A DNA stretch of 64,000 nt, from the NCBI RefSeq assembly GCF_022539315.1, contig NC_066319.1, positions 31,148,093 through 31,212,092 of the forward strand. Direction: 5' to 3'. The position numbers and the translations under genes are program-made. This stretch comes from Serinus canaria. Lineage: Eukaryota > Chordata > Aves > Passeriformes > Fringillidae. Every line of letters begins with the position of its first letter. Position 1 is the stretch's first letter. Below, piece by piece: positions 1 through 13,351 of the stretch. The notes beneath the pieces are model-generated. The model did no database searches and was not told where the DNA came from. It saw only the letters and a list, made by a program, of their open reading frames with translations.

Positions 1-3000
1 TAAACGACTTTATTTTAAGTGTAAAAAATATGGAGGCTTTTTTCAAAATAAAAATTTTACTGTAATCACTGGAACTATCTATCTTCACACCTTCTATGTC
101 CAAAGATTGTTTTTACTTCAGAAAGATATAAAATTTATCCAAATGTATAGCTGGGGGAATGCGGAATTCCATGGCATTTAAGGCCATGGAAATATTATGC
201 TAAAGTTAAACTAAAATTTTTATCAGGGTCAGACTGATGACTGTCAGCTGATTATCCTATTTAGCATTGTAACCACTGCCTTTGAATCTGTTAGGATTGC
301 AAAGCTTCCAACTGCTTAGAATCTGAAGGTAAATTAAGTAGCATTTGAAAGATTAGCGCCACTGCTGCATGAGTCTTCTTTCTGGAATAATTGGGAATAT
401 AAATTGTGTTGCTCTCTGCTGCCTTAGACTTGGCATGCACACTGTCTACAAAAGAGTAGAGCATGCCAAGTCTGGTCAGCATCAGACAGTTACAAAAAGT
501 TCAAATTGGAGACACAATTTCAAGAAATGAAGTCATTAAATGTCTGAGGCACTTTAACTTTGGGATTTATTTTGGTGAGATTACATAAATGAGGTTGTAA
601 ATAAAATATTTCTTAACTTTCATCAAAAAAAAGCTACTTCTGTTGTAAGATAGATGTTCTTATGAGAAATATCAAACTCACATGATCAATTCATGAAGTG
701 GCTTATGTGATTAAACCATGCAGGATTATCTATTTTTCTCCTTCCAAATATGTGTGGTGCTTGCAGAGCAGCTGTATGTGTGATTTTTTTTTTTTTTCCT
801 TAATAACTTAAGAAAAAAACCCCCACGGACATAAAAAGAAAATTGTTTAAAATAAAGATTTGTTCATAAAGACTGTATCTAAGCTTAGTAGCTAATTGTG
901 ATCTGACAGTTCTACAGCATGGTCTCCTCCTCTCACTTTTTGGATTAAGATATTTTTCTGTATTATATAGGAAGAAGTAATAGTCCATCTTTGCAAAATA
1001 TGCAAAGAATTGAGTTTTTTTGGTCTCAGTTTCTGATTTGTGGTGACTAGAGACATTCCCTTACAATGTTCTTTGATTCATCAAAGTGTGAAACAGAGAT
1101 TCTCACAAGTTATTAGCTTAATTAAATTTTGCAAAACACCTTCACATTTCCAAAAAGAGTTGAAGTAAGTTCAGAGAGGTTGCAGAAGCCATTGTATGGG
1201 TCTGAACTTATTTTGCAAATATTTTCCGACAATGATGCTGAACGTTCATGTTTTATGAAGGTGTGACTTTTCTTGTACATAATTACTTTTCTTCTTCTCC
1301 TCCACCTTTTCCTTCAGACTACTAGGCCTGAGGAATTATAATTTGGCATCTAATTAATTCTGGTGTTGCTTAACTGCATCTGGTTGATGTGTGTATAAAA
1401 CTTCTGATATAGATAGACAAGCATTGATTGTTTTCCTGTGTTTCTACGTATTGTGCAGAACTGCCAGATGTTTTTTATTAAAAACATTGGTATTGAGTGT
1501 TGGTGTGGTTTTTTTTAAGTTGGCATTTTTAAAGATATACTGTATCTGTTAAGTTAGTCTTTTGTTATTATTTTGGTCTCTTTATTTTCTCTCCAGACAT
1601 TTTAAGTAAACTGTACTGTATATATAATGTATAAAAATGTTAAAGTGAATACTGGAAACAGAGGTCTGAATTGTTGTTTTCAGCATATAGAATAGTGTGC
1701 TGAGACTGACATGGAGACCAAAAAGCTCTCCACTCATGCTCTCCAAAGTTTTCTATGATTCCTGTATTTTGAATGTAAGCTTTCAGCATACTGAAACTGG
1801 GCTCTTAGTTATAGCTTTTCACATCTCTGCACAAACTGAATCCATTCTGCTTAAGGAAATGTACCTGTATTGTTATGTTTGATTCTAGATTCACTAGTGA
1901 CTGTAAAATAGGACATGTACCAGAGAAAGAGAGAGGAGTGATAATGATTTTCTGCTGTCCCAAGATTCTTTTATTCTTAAGACCATTTCTGAGGGCAGTT
2001 TGTCTCCACAATCTTTCAACCAGTACAACTGATACATATATCTGGTGATTATACTTGACATTCTTTTTCTTTTCCAATTTATTTTTTCTGGACACAGAAC
2101 TTCACTACTGAGTTAAATAAATGGCTGTATCTACAGCTGTTAATCTCTCCCAGAAGGTATTTAATGCCATACACAAAACCACATTTTTTTCATAATCTTA
2201 GTGTTTAGTTTGCATGAGGAGAAGTCATGTCAATTTTACTGATTTTATAAGATTTGATGGTGTAATATCTTAATGTAAATCAGTTGGTATCTAGTATATG
2301 TCAAACAGTAAACTCCTCCTTTTTCAAGTAACAGACAAGTAGTTGGTGTTTATAATCTTCAGAGAATGTTTGATGTTTCCATGCATTTATTTACAGAATG
2401 CAATATACAAATAAAGAGAGCTTTTTCTTAGTATAATTTTATTTTGAAATTTTAATTGTCACCAGTTCCCCTAATTTTCTTCTTATACTCAAGGCTGGCA
2501 GAGAATATCTCAATTTCAATGTACTGATGAAATTGATCCTACCACTTCACCTTTAGTGTTTCAGCCACTTAAACACATACTCATTTCCAGAGAGGTCTTC
2601 CACATTGTTTTCTGAAACATTCTGTCTGCTTTCTGTAACAATCCTGATTATGCTCTTTTCCCATAAAAATAAGTAATGGCTCAGCCTGCTCTCAGAATTT
2701 TGCATACCCATACTTGTAGTTGTTGTAAGACTGGCTTCCTCCCTGTCCAAAATCAGGTCATTTAATAACAAGAGTTGGCAGCACTTCAAAGTCATTCATG
2801 CAGGATTTTAAAAATTACAAAGATTCTCTTCTGCTGTCTTTTGAAGTTCCATTTTATTAATCAGAGAAAAAGCCATTTTGGCCAAAGTAACTTAATCATT
2901 TGGGTGATTTGGTATAATTTGAAAAGGCAAATCTGTATTTCGCATTAGGATAAATTGTTCAATATTGATGTATGTAATGGACTACTAATGTAAACCATGA

Positions 3001-6000
3001 TATTTCTGTATTAGACAGATTTAGGTTAAGAATTTATGAATAAACCAAATTAATACAATGCAGTATATGTTGCAGAGGCAAAAAAAAAAAAAAAGCACTG
3101 CTCAAAACCCCTCCATCCAATCAATTTTAAACATGCATTTCAATATATTTGCATTTATGTCATTCATATAAACAGTGATACTGCTTTTTTTCCTTTATGA
3201 AGATACAAATTAATCAAGGTCCTATAATTCCAATTCTATTTATTTAAATAGTTTTTAAGAAAGCAGATGGTTTCTTATACTTACCTAGATGAGGGGTTTT
3301 GTATTTGTTTTTTTCTTTGTCTATCCATTACATCAGACAATAATACCAGAATTGTAATTGGTCCTGGTAAGGATTCTATAAAATTTTACAATTTGTTCTC
3401 ATTCTTATTGAGCAGAGTCTCTTCTGAGTTTTAGATATGAGAATAAAACTGGCAGCTGGGACAACAGGGATCAGAATCTGAAGTAGTAGTTAGTACCTGG
3501 TACTCCTGGAATGACAACTCATGCTGCTGTTCCACGGCATGGGATGTTTTGGATTGAAGAATACGGGGTGATGACACTAGGGAGATTTGAGAGGGTGCAG
3601 GAGGAGGAAATGAAGAATAAAGAGTTCTGGGTGTATTTGCTATGACATATTCAATTCATGTTTCTAAACAAGTTCAGGAATAGATTTAAATCCTTTTGGT
3701 GCAAAAGCAGCCATGTAAATTTAAGTAGACAAAGAATTCCTGCATTATGGAGCTGCATTTATTGGGAATTCAAAACAATAATTTTAAGACGAAAATATTA
3801 AATCCATTATCCCTGCTGTGTGGAAGTGTCAGCTCTGATGTACAATTTTAAGACAAGAGAATATATGTATTAAAAGACTGAAATACCTGTTCAGGAATGA
3901 GAATTTGATGCAGGTATGAGGCAAAAAAAAAAAAAAAAACAGAAAATAAAATTGTCTTATGCATGATAGCTCTTTACTTTTTAGATCTTCAAGTGCAAAT
4001 GTACTGGTAACAATTGCTTTGGCAGCAAACTGTGATTTATTTCCTACTCCCTTTTTTTCATTATGCAGTTCATGTTTTCCTCATGTACCTGTAGATTACC
4101 CATACATCTTTATGTTTAGATTACCATACATCTACATGAACATGTTTCTGACAGTAATACAGAAAAATATTTCTCTTTTGAGAGAAGAGCACAAAGAATT
4201 ATAAATATGTAGCTGGCCAGCCTGTCTCCTCATTGCTAGTCCTTAGAACTCAGAGTTAGGTTGTCAGGCATCAAAGCCAATCAGACATTACTCCTGAGAA
4301 CACTGCTGTTTAATTGATTGTAGCTATGACTTCTGGTGATTTTCCAATCTTTCCAAATAAAGAAGCAGCCTGAACAAGAGGCTGTTACTCATTGCTTTGC
4401 TCCATGAAGTTCTTTACTTGTATGAGCCTTCCACACTCAGCTGGACTGAGACTAAAACCAGTGGAAATAACACTAGTTCCACTCAAAAACTTGGGTTATT
4501 CACTGGAATTTAGCAGTTTGTAAAAGCTCCTGAAAGGTTTAAACATCAGCTATTGTTTATTACCATACACAAAGTCACAGATTAAGAAATGAAATGGTAG
4601 CTGAAAGTAAAGGTTGTTTCTGAAGCAGGGTCAGTTTGCATACTGGATGTAGTGAATAGCTTTCAGCTCTAATTAGTGTATTAGCTTAACAAATAGAAGA
4701 CTTCCAAGCTTTAATTTCCTTTAAAAATGGAATGGTTTTGAGGTCCTTTCCGAATACATTTCTACACGAGCTCTGACCGGGTGCTCCATAGCAATCTATA
4801 CCCGTGTTCTATATGGGGTAAACGAAGCAGAAGGCAGGTTGCATTTATCCTATGACAAGATGAAAAGCTGATTACGCAGATGAGTGCAGATGAAGTGGAA
4901 ACCTCTCAGAGATTAGGTTTTGCTCTCACTGTGCCCTACATTGCAGCCCAGCCTGACATAATCATTTCATGTTGGTTGCTTTCTGTGAACTCTTGTTTCC
5001 ACACAAATCACGTGTTTGCAAAATGAAGTTACTAAGAAAGTAATTGTTAATCTTTGTTTCAAAGTACTAGACATCAGAAGAGCAAGATTTTCTTTCAGCC
5101 AGGTTTTTTTCCATTCCCTAGCCTGCAGACATGTCTCAATATGCAGAGCATGAGCTAGTACATGTGTAGATGACCAGCTGACAGTCAAAAAATATCAGGT
5201 AAAAAGTAAGGAAAGCTAATTTTTTTAAGTTTTCAAAAGGAAAGGAAGATGTGAATGGTCTGAAGTGATAAGAATCTGATAATCTCTAGTGTTTCAAATA
5301 GAGGTAGATGTTTTCTGTTTAAGTTCAGTGAGATCATACTTACTTATGAAAGATCTGCACAATGTGATAATAAAGAATTTAATAAACTAATTAGTGAAGC
5401 TGAATGAAATGTGACATTTTCAGGAGGCTACAAGTTACAGTGAGAAAAAGTATTTTGGTGCAAGATTTACTACACAGACAAGGATCTTAAACGCCTATGG
5501 AAATTACAAGATAATTTCTTTCTCCTAATTGTGTCTGTTACTAGAAATATTTTAACCTTAACTCTGTTACTACTGAATTGTCGCTATAATTTTTACCTAA
5601 ATCAGTTATTCCAAAAGCCTTTTTCTCCATTCTTCAGAATGGAGAACTTCCAGGGAAGAGTTGCAGGAAGATTACTTATGGCAAAGTGAGATTCAGACCA
5701 ATGCACTAGGTCCTTGCTCCGCCTAGAATTGTCCCTTGAAATACTAAGGTGTTTCATGAGGTGGTTTAGGACTGCAGCTTGTATTCTGATTTTCCTCTTC
5801 TAGCAGTGTTAGGAGTAGAGGAGAGAATTTCTTGTCCTCTAATGTTGCAGTCCAGAGTTACGTCTGGTTCGCTTAAGGGCTGTATTGCAATTACTGTGGT
5901 GAGCGGTAGCGGCATGATTGGCAGCGATGCTCATCCAGGAGGAGAACAGATTTGACGGATTATGCAGCGGCAGTTAACGAGGAAAACAAGCAGGCTGCTG
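1..6000. other. AT-rich upstream intergenic DNA, no gene recognised
   Basis: No open frame here exceeds about 100 codons, and none shows recognisable protein similarity or splice context. The sequence is AT-rich with scattered A/T homopolymers (for example near 3080 and 3925). A short imperfect tandem duplication lies near 4092-4137. The stretch around 4740-4960 has more CpG than its surroundings and could be a conserved regulatory element, but nothing in one sequence proves that. In other vertebrates this flank of formin-1 faces RYR3; no RYR3 exon was seen. Confidence 0.6.
4092..4137. repeat. Short imperfect tandem duplication
   Basis: The motif TAGATTACC(C)ATACATCT occurs twice in succession with a start-to-start offset of about 25 bases, the second copy lacking one C. 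It is a local duplication without a recognised function. Confidence 0.6.
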
Positions 6001-6009
6001 CCGTGATGC

Positions 6010-6460
6010 GTTAGCTTCCCTGGGCCGCACGCTTTGCCGGAGAGGCTGTTTCAGACCCCTCCAGGGCCGGCAAGCCCGGTCCCGGGAGCGGCGCAGCCCC
6101 GCGCTCACCGGAGGGACCCGCGGCCGCCGTCGGACCGCGCGCGGAGCCGGCGCGCACCAGCCGCGCAGCCCGCCGATTGGCCAGTGCCCGGCAGCGCGGC
6201 CCGCCCATTGGCCAGCCGCGCCGTCAGTCCCGCCCCGCGGGAGGGAGCGGTGCGGTGCGGCGCGCGCCCCGCAACGGGAGCGCCCCGGGAGGCGGCGGCG
6301 GCCCCGGGGGAGGAGGCGGGAGCGGGGGCGGCCCGGAATAGCGCGGGGCAGCCGCAGCCCTGCCGCCGCCCGGCATCCCGCGTCCTTCCCGGCACCCCAA
6401 ACAGCAGCAGGAGCATCGCCACCCGGAGCGCTGCCGCTCGCAAGGTAATGTTCTTTCGTT
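6010..6460. promoter_or_regulatory. FMN1: CpG island, putative FMN1 long-isoform promoter
   Basis: A block of very high GC and CpG density sits in otherwise AT-rich DNA. It contains two inverted CCAAT boxes in the same sequence setting (GATTGGCCAG starting at 6175 and CATTGGCCAG starting at 6206, 31 bases apart) and a GC box (CCCGCCCCGC near 6229). These are typical of a TATA-less housekeeping or developmental promoter with NF-Y and Sp1 input. It lies upstream of the first coding exon of the long formin-1 form and ends in a good splice donor at 6445, so I infer that it drives that transcript on the + strand. The transcription start is not determined. A divergent transcript cannot be excluded. 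Open frames of up to 195 codons in this island are by-products of the GC composition. Confidence 0.7.
6250..6444 (+). other. FMN1: Probable untranslated first exon of FMN1 long isoform
   Basis: The 3' border is a splice donor, CAAG|GTAATG, with GT at 6445, placed at the edge of the CpG island. The 5' border is only a guess: downstream of the CCAAT/GC-box cluster that ends near 6238. The region is G-rich near 6287-6330 and could fold into a quadruplex or a tight leader structure. It would splice across about 12.4 kb to the acceptor at 18792/18795. RNA evidence would be needed to fix the start and confirm the splice. Confidence 0.45.
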
Positions 6461-6612
6461 CGCTTGCCCACCGGTCTGCCCATCTGCTCGGTTCCCCGCA
6501 GTGGCTCTGTCGCAATCGAGTGGATTACAAAATAAAACCACTAATTCAGGACTGCAGGGAACGGATCTGTTTGGCCGTCATTAGCATCTCTTCTTCTCCC
6601 TGGCTGCTTATG

Positions 6613-6621
6613 TATAAATAG
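6613..6621 (+). promoter_or_regulatory. TATA-box match inside intron 1
   Basis: TATAAATAG is a near-ideal TATA box, about 170 bases after the putative exon 1 donor and at the shoulder of the CpG island. It could mark an additional start site, but such matches are common by chance in AT-rich DNA. Confidence 0.2.
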
Positions 6622-9600
6622 CTTCTGGGGGATCACGAGAGCTGGCATCTCTTAGTTTCTCTTGAGGTCCGGAGAAAGTCCGTAGATTTCCTCCCTCCCC
6701 CTTTCTTGACAGCGCTATTAAAGTAAATTTAACTGGATTCCTTCCCCCCGCCCAAAATGACTCTTAAAACTATCCTCGATTTCTTCTAGTCTGGTGTGCG
6801 GGATAGGTGCAGTGAAGCGGGGAATGCAGATTGCTGTAATTCTGGAGCGTTTGATGTGTGCAAATACCGTCGGGCACTCGGGAGGGCAGATGAGTGGGAA
6901 ACACGTGACAAATATTTACAGCGTTCAGACAATCTGTTACTCTGGGTTGTGGAGCTTACAGGGGTCACCATTGCAGATGAGGCTGATGAACTGTTACTGA
7001 TGAACTGAGTTAGAATGCATTTGGATGCTGGCATTTGCTAATGTCTTTTACATGTAGGAAAAGATACCGACATTCTGGAGAAACCCTTCTCTTGCTGCTT
7101 TGCACAGTCCCCTTTCTTCAGCTGCAATATTAAATCACATCATGATACAACAGACAGAGTTGGTCTGGGACCTGTATATATTTAGTCCTTCCAGCTGTCC
7201 CACAGTCTTGTCTTGTGATACTTGTTTTCTCAAGTGTGTAGCAGGAATCATAATGAGTTCTTTTCTTGTAGCTTCACAGAAAATCAGCCAATTTTTAAAA
7301 ATTGCTGAGAAATTACAGAGGAAGGAATTTTTAATACATTCCTAGTTTTAGTTATTTTTTACACCCATTCTTTGAATAATTCATGATGGCTTTAATGATC
7401 ATTTTATTTGTAGAACTATCTTGTGCAGGCGTTATTATTAAACTAATATGCACACATCTAAATATATTTCTACAAGCATATCAGTAGTATTCCTGCGAAG
7501 TTTAGGTAAATCACTTCCACATAATGCTGTGAAACTTTCACCTTTGGGTAGCTTGGACTCTGCTTGCAGGTGAATAGGCCTGTTTTGGTAAGTTTCAGCA
7601 GAAGCAGTTCCGCAACATTGGGTTAAATGGAGAGTGAAAGAAAGAACTGCTTTTTTATGTTACTGTAAAAAAAGAAACTGTCAACGCATAACGTCAACTT
7701 AATTTGAAGGACTGTTCTGAAGATAGAAAGTTGCAGTTTGGTATAAAATCAAACATGTTGTGAGCAATGAAAATAAGTTTTCACTTGAGCTGAACCTATC
7801 TCACTGAAAGACAAGTGGCATGGACATGCACATTCCTATGTGGTTTTTTAATGGCTGTATGTGTAGGGGGTACAGCTACATGGGCATGAGTGACTTAATC
7901 ATGTAGTAAACAACAGGACAATGTTTCTCTAATATTTTGCATCTTGTGAAGGTAAGATTGAAATTGAGGCATAGGTAAAAGATTATTATCTCTGTAGATA
8001 TTTTCTTACATAGACAGGTATTTCCAGGAAATTGGAATTTTTCCTTTCAGTTTCTGTTTTCAGATTCTTATGTCTGTAAAGGGAAAGCTATAAGCAAATA
8101 TGAAGTAGAAAAATGGGTAATGGCTGGGTTTCAAAATAAATGCCAAAGTAATGAATGTCAGCTTTATACTGACATTTGTCAGGATATAAAAAGGTGGTGA
8201 AGAAACAGTTCTGCCTGGGATATAAAGAACTACTTGGCAGGGGGTGGGCATTGAGGGCTTTGTATTTTTTGTCTTTCATTGGGGATGTTGTGTTTGAGTT
8301 TTTTTGTTGTGTTTGTTTGTTTGTTTTATGTTTACCTAGGAAAAGGCCTAGGGCCTTCACACTATCATTTAACAAGGTCATCCTTTCTAAGGCTTTGATC
8401 CTGCTTTAACTTGCACACATAAAATGTTTGAAAATTGAGCCAAAAGTCAAAGCAGCCTTTGCAATTAAATCCAAATAATACTTTCCAGACAGTAGTCAAG
8501 AGTAGAGAAAAAAAAGCAAGAACAATCACAGAGGTCTTCTTTAAAGCTCAAAGGTTGGATGTCTTTTTGCTCCTAGAGTATAGTATTTAAGAACTGAATG
8601 AGTTCTTTTCTTAAAAACACTCAACTTTTCTACATGCCTTTATGATGCTGTTTCCAAAAATTAGCTTGTGTCCCTTTCTCCATCCAGTCTTCCTGGAATC
8701 TAAGTCTGTCAGCTTTTAATTGTTTCTTTAGCTATTTTGGCATGAAATTACTTCCTCTTTTAGCTTGGTTCTCATATGACTTAAAAAGATATACAGTCTG
8801 ATTGTGTATTTCATTAAGGTTTAGGTATCAGGAAGAATACCTGGCCATCATGGAGTAAACAAATAGATATAACTCAAGGGAATCTGAGCCTCAACCAAGT
8901 GTCAATTGCTTCTCCTGTTTCAGCATGTTTTATGTATTTATACATTATTCCTTGATGAAAACCCCTCATTTTTTAGTCATTAATCACATCACAACTGTAG
9001 TTGCTAGCTATGACCATTAATGTTTATTTCCCCATCCTTAGAGACAGTAGTGCAAATACTGCAATAATATTTTAATGACAATCTCAAGGTGGTTCTTGAT
9101 TTTTTAAAATCTATTTTAATGCCTAGTGCCCAGAGTATTTCAAACCTCCTCTGAGACAGTGGAGCCTATAAAGCTTAGATCTACCTGTAACAAGAAACCC
9201 AAGGAAAGGGCTCTTTTTGCCATGATCATTTAGTCTTATGCAATTGCATTGCATCTTTCCAGATTATTATTTGTCATTTTTCTTTCCTGTAAGTGTTGCC
9301 AGACTAGAGATACAGTATGTATAGCTAAATATGCAGTATGTATATCTCAGCACTTCTGGCTGGGAAGCTGGAAAGAAAGCACACAAAATGTGATGCATGA
9401 GTTCTTATCCAAGTCACTGTTTCCTAGCCAGGCAAGTACTACCATTTCTTTTCTTTCCATGGAAGATTGAACCTCCAATCATTACTTGACTTTAAATCCA
9501 GTTGTAAGGGATATAGTTGAGAGCCAATTATCTCCATAAGACCATATACATTTTGTTGAGTTGGACCCTTAGAAAATGATAATAGACCTTTAAATTCTTT

Positions 9601-11044
9601 AAACTGAATTGTTAATGTCCTCCATGTAAAGAGTCATCAAGTCTTACAGATTAATTTAAATGGCACTACTGAAATCTTGAAGTAAAGTGGGCATTTCTTA
9701 TGTCAAGATTTAAGTTGTCATTTTTCTCAGTCATTCTCTTGATCCTGTGGTATTTTAAGCTTATTATATTGAAATATTGTGCTCTTCATGTTTTAGTCTT
9801 ATTGCTTCTTTTCCCAATGACGGTTGTATTGTTGATAAGTTAGAACTTCCATGAGGGGTTTATGTAACCTGTTTAATCTTAAACTAATTTGGGTTTTAAT
9901 CACTATTTAAAAATATTTTTATTGGTAAAAATGCATTTGCTGTTGACAGATTTGCTGAATTTAATAAAAATTCTGTGTTCAATCTTCCATGATAGGGAGC
10001 AGACCAAGAAAACGACAATGACATATAAGGAATTAACCATTTTCAAGACTTTTAAAAATGTTAATGATATGATACTTGGGACTGATAAAACAAGCTAAAT
10101 GTATATCTAAAACCCAGTGCTTACTTTTTTACCAGACCTTTTGAAAACCTATTATCTCTCCTAGCAATTTGGTTTATGATTTTTTGTTATTTGCAGTTGT
10201 ATTTTGAAACCATTTAGCTATGCATTTAGAAATTTAGAATTTAGAAATGCTACTTGCAAAAAGTTGAAATGAAGAATATAAAGGCAACCATAGTTCTCTA
10301 ATCTAATACTTTCTGCTTTGAAGTGTTGATATTATCATCCCAAGTCATTATATCCTATTTTATCTTATACATCCAAGGTTTTCAAAACTTGAATTATTGT
10401 TAGAACTTTGAAACAGCCCAGCATCCCTTAAGGCTATAGTAATTTCAAGACCACTGAAATTTTTGAAGGGAGAAAAGTTAAAAGCATTACTGAGTTTATT
10501 CTCAACCATTGCATAATTTTTGAAAAAATATGCAAAATTAAAAATAGGTTTGTTAACCTGTAAAATACATTATTTTAGAAAATTGTTCTTGATTCTTAAG
10601 AACTTAATGTGGGACAGAGTCTTTGACCTTTAACTACAGAAAGATATATTCAAAACCTGCTGTATTTTGTGAAGGAGTCCTTCTATAGGTAGAAAATGTT
10701 GTCACGGGAGAGGTTTTGATTGCTGTTATTATTCTTTAAATTCAATTTCTCTCTTGTTTTCACCACTGAAGTGTCCTTATGATTTTCACCTCATTTTGAG
10801 ATTAGTCCAAGCTTTTTGCAGCTGTATTTTCTTCCCTTGCTGATGAAATAGCTCAAACATTTGCTGCAGTGTAGCCTTTTTGATACTTTCTTTGCTTTCT
10901 GATACCAAACTGGGTTTAAAGTTCAGTATATATGGCCAGATAAGTCTCTGAAAGTGTTGTTTGGTGAAAGACCTCTGATCTAAAAGGCTGTACATTAAAT
11001 GTCTCATTTAAATATCACCATGAAACTAACAAGCATGAGCATTC

Positions 11045-11072
11045 AATAAATAAATAAATAAATAAATAAATA
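11045..11072. repeat. (AAAT)n microsatellite
   Basis: About seven uninterrupted AAAT/ATAA tetranucleotide units, likely length-polymorphic. Confidence 0.9.
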
Positions 11073-12042
11073 TGTTCTTTCTTGGTTTGGGGAAATTAAA
11101 GATGTTATTAATACAATACAGAACAAGATGCAGCTCTTGCTGAAGAGTTGGCTGAAGAAGCAAGATTAAAGCTTTTGGACAAAGATTAGCAAGAAGATTT
11201 TTATTTAGAAAATACTTATTTAATTCATGTCATTTTCCCGTAGAAATATCCAATACTTGCTGCCGGAAGTGGAAACAATTTACTGTGTATCCTGTAAAAC
11301 TTACCCTTTGATAATGTATTGAGAAAAAATGTTTTATTGTAAAGGAGTATTATCTAGCTGGGTTAAAACTGGAAAAAGTCATGTGTGCAGTTTATGACCC
11401 AAGTCTGACATGTACAAATATGATATTGCAAGTTTGTGGTTTTTTTGTTCACTGTAAATGTAATTTTTTAATCTTACTTTTTCTGGTAATATATTTATCA
11501 GGTTATTTATTTATCAATAATATTTTTTTGCTTGAATATGTAAAGGTTATATTTTATATAATGTGAATAGTTTGTCTGTAGTAGCTGTTCTGGTCTAGTA
11601 TGGCTTTTTGTTCGTTTGTTTCTTTGTTGCTTGAAAATCAGTTGACAATAAGTGCAGCTTTTCATTAAGACATCTGTGACCTGAGGCAAAAGATATTTTC
11701 CTCTTGCCTCTAATTACTTTTTACATCACTATATGAGTTCAGTTAGCCACTATCCCCCGTACACATATTGAGTAGTTTTCTATTTTAAGTTATAAGATTT
11801 GATTGTGAGTGTTCATCTTAGGTATAAAGGATATAGGGAAGGTGTCAGGGAGGTAGGGATGTTATAGGGGAGAGTTATTTGTCTGAATGAGGGATGTATA
11901 TTGATGTAAAATTAGTAAAACACCGTATACCATGTGATTGCTGTTGAGGAATAAACCCTGTCTTTATTTTAAAATAGAAAAATAATTGTAACATTTATTT
12001 TAATTTCTAGATTTGGCAAAATACTCTTTTTACAGACTTTTC

Positions 12043-12166
12043 TGAATCATAAGAGACCCACAATGATCATTGAGTCCAGCTCTTAAGTGAATGGCACATG
12101 CAAGGATAGATCTCACAACTTTGTCATAATTAGCACCATGCTCTAAGCAACTGAGCTAATGACAGG
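12043..12166 (-). mobile_element. tRNA-Ile-derived SINE with CR1-like tail (TguSINE1-like)
   Basis: Read on the minus strand, the element begins with a tRNA-like head: box A TAGCTCAGTTGC, then AGAGCATGGTGCTAAT matching the D-stem and AAT anticodon region of tRNA-Ile, then a degraded box B (GTGAGATCTATCC). It continues into GAGCTGGACTCAATGATC..GTGGGTC and ends in ATGATTC, which is the CR1 3' tail. A tRNA-Ile head fused to a CR1 tail is the published design of the passerine family TguSINE1, mobilised by CR1 enzymes. The copy is diverged and is not a functional tRNA gene. It supports a songbird origin for the window. Confidence 0.75.
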
Positions 12167-13319
12167 TTTTCTTACCATCAAAGAGAGTTTGGGGTAATGT
12201 TTATTTGCTTGTTCATAAGCATCTTTTGCATCACTTTGAATCATAAGTTTGGGCTTCTGCATATGGTGAGAGTATGAGGAATGTTTTTAGTGGTTCTTAC
12301 CTTTCAGTTTGCCTCTACAGCAGTCAGAAAACTATTCTAGTCCAAAAAAAAAAAAAACAAACCTAGAAGCAAGATGATTGACTCATCTGCTCTCTTGGTT
12401 CTTTCCATGCCAAATGTCTAAGAGCAAGATGGAGAGTGTAAAAACCTGACTGAAGCGCAGAAGGAATTTGTTTGTTTGTTTAAATATTTTACTTCTTGAA
12501 ATAGTCTGTTTCAAACAGGCTGTTACTGTGTTATTTCTTTGGGATATGTGTACAGATTGCCTTTACTCATTCTCTGCTTTAATGTCTGCTGGTTTGCTAC
12601 TTAATGTACTTCCTACATTAAAGACTTTTCATATTTGTAATATCCATTGCAGACTTTTTTATTAGCAACCTCTTAAACAGTCAGAGGGGTGAGTTTGTGA
12701 TGGAAATCTCATTTGGTAACTAATTCTTGCAAATAAGTCACCTTTGACAAACAGATTTTGGACATTTTTGTGGTATGGTTGACTCCAAAAACAGTTTCAT
12801 GAAGGCATGTTGTGTGACAACTTTTTTTTTTTTTTGTTAACTTGATGATGAAGTTGTGTCAGAAAAAGATAGATGCTGCTTTGCCAAACTGAAGTAGGCT
12901 ACAGAGGGATGAGAACTCTCATGTCAGACTCCTTTCAGGAACATTTTTTTGAGACCTGGTGGTGCAAATAATACATATATTATTTTATATTTGTCTAGTC
13001 AAACATGATATACATTTTTTTTGTGTAAATGGTGAATATTAGTTCCAAACCCCAAAGTATCATTGCTGTTTTTATCCATCTTCTGTACACTAAGAAGCTA
13101 ATGTGCATGTTTGCAGCTATGTCAAATGAGACAGTGATCTACAAAGGACCAGAACAAGTATGGGGCACTTTGGCTACTCAGAATGAATTTGCTCCTACTG
13201 AGGCATCATCATTTTATTCAATCCAGCCGGAAAATTTTAAACCCAATTTTAACTAACTTTACATGCCTCATGTAAATTATCTTTTTGTTAAATTATGGTT
13301 TTAGGTTTCAAGAAGTTTT

Positions 13320-13351
13320 GAGGAAATCTGAAGATTTCCTCATCTTCAGAT
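13320..13351. repeat. Two overlapping perfect inverted repeats
   Basis: GAGGAAATCT at 13320-13329 pairs perfectly with AGATTTCCTC at 13332-13341, separated by 2 bases. ATCTGAAGAT at 13326-13335 pairs perfectly with ATCTTCAGAT at 13342-13351. The two hairpins share bases and exclude each other. Confidence 0.85.

Noticed and set aside
6034..6621. 195-codon open frame and several overlapping antisense frames in the CpG island
   Set aside because: Composition-driven: Pro/Arg/Ala-rich in all frames, crosses the likely splice donor at 6445 and shows no recognised domain.
12093..12166. Possible tRNA-Ile gene on the minus strand
   Set aside because: Box B and the stems are degraded and the sequence runs into a CR1 tail, so it is the head of a SINE.
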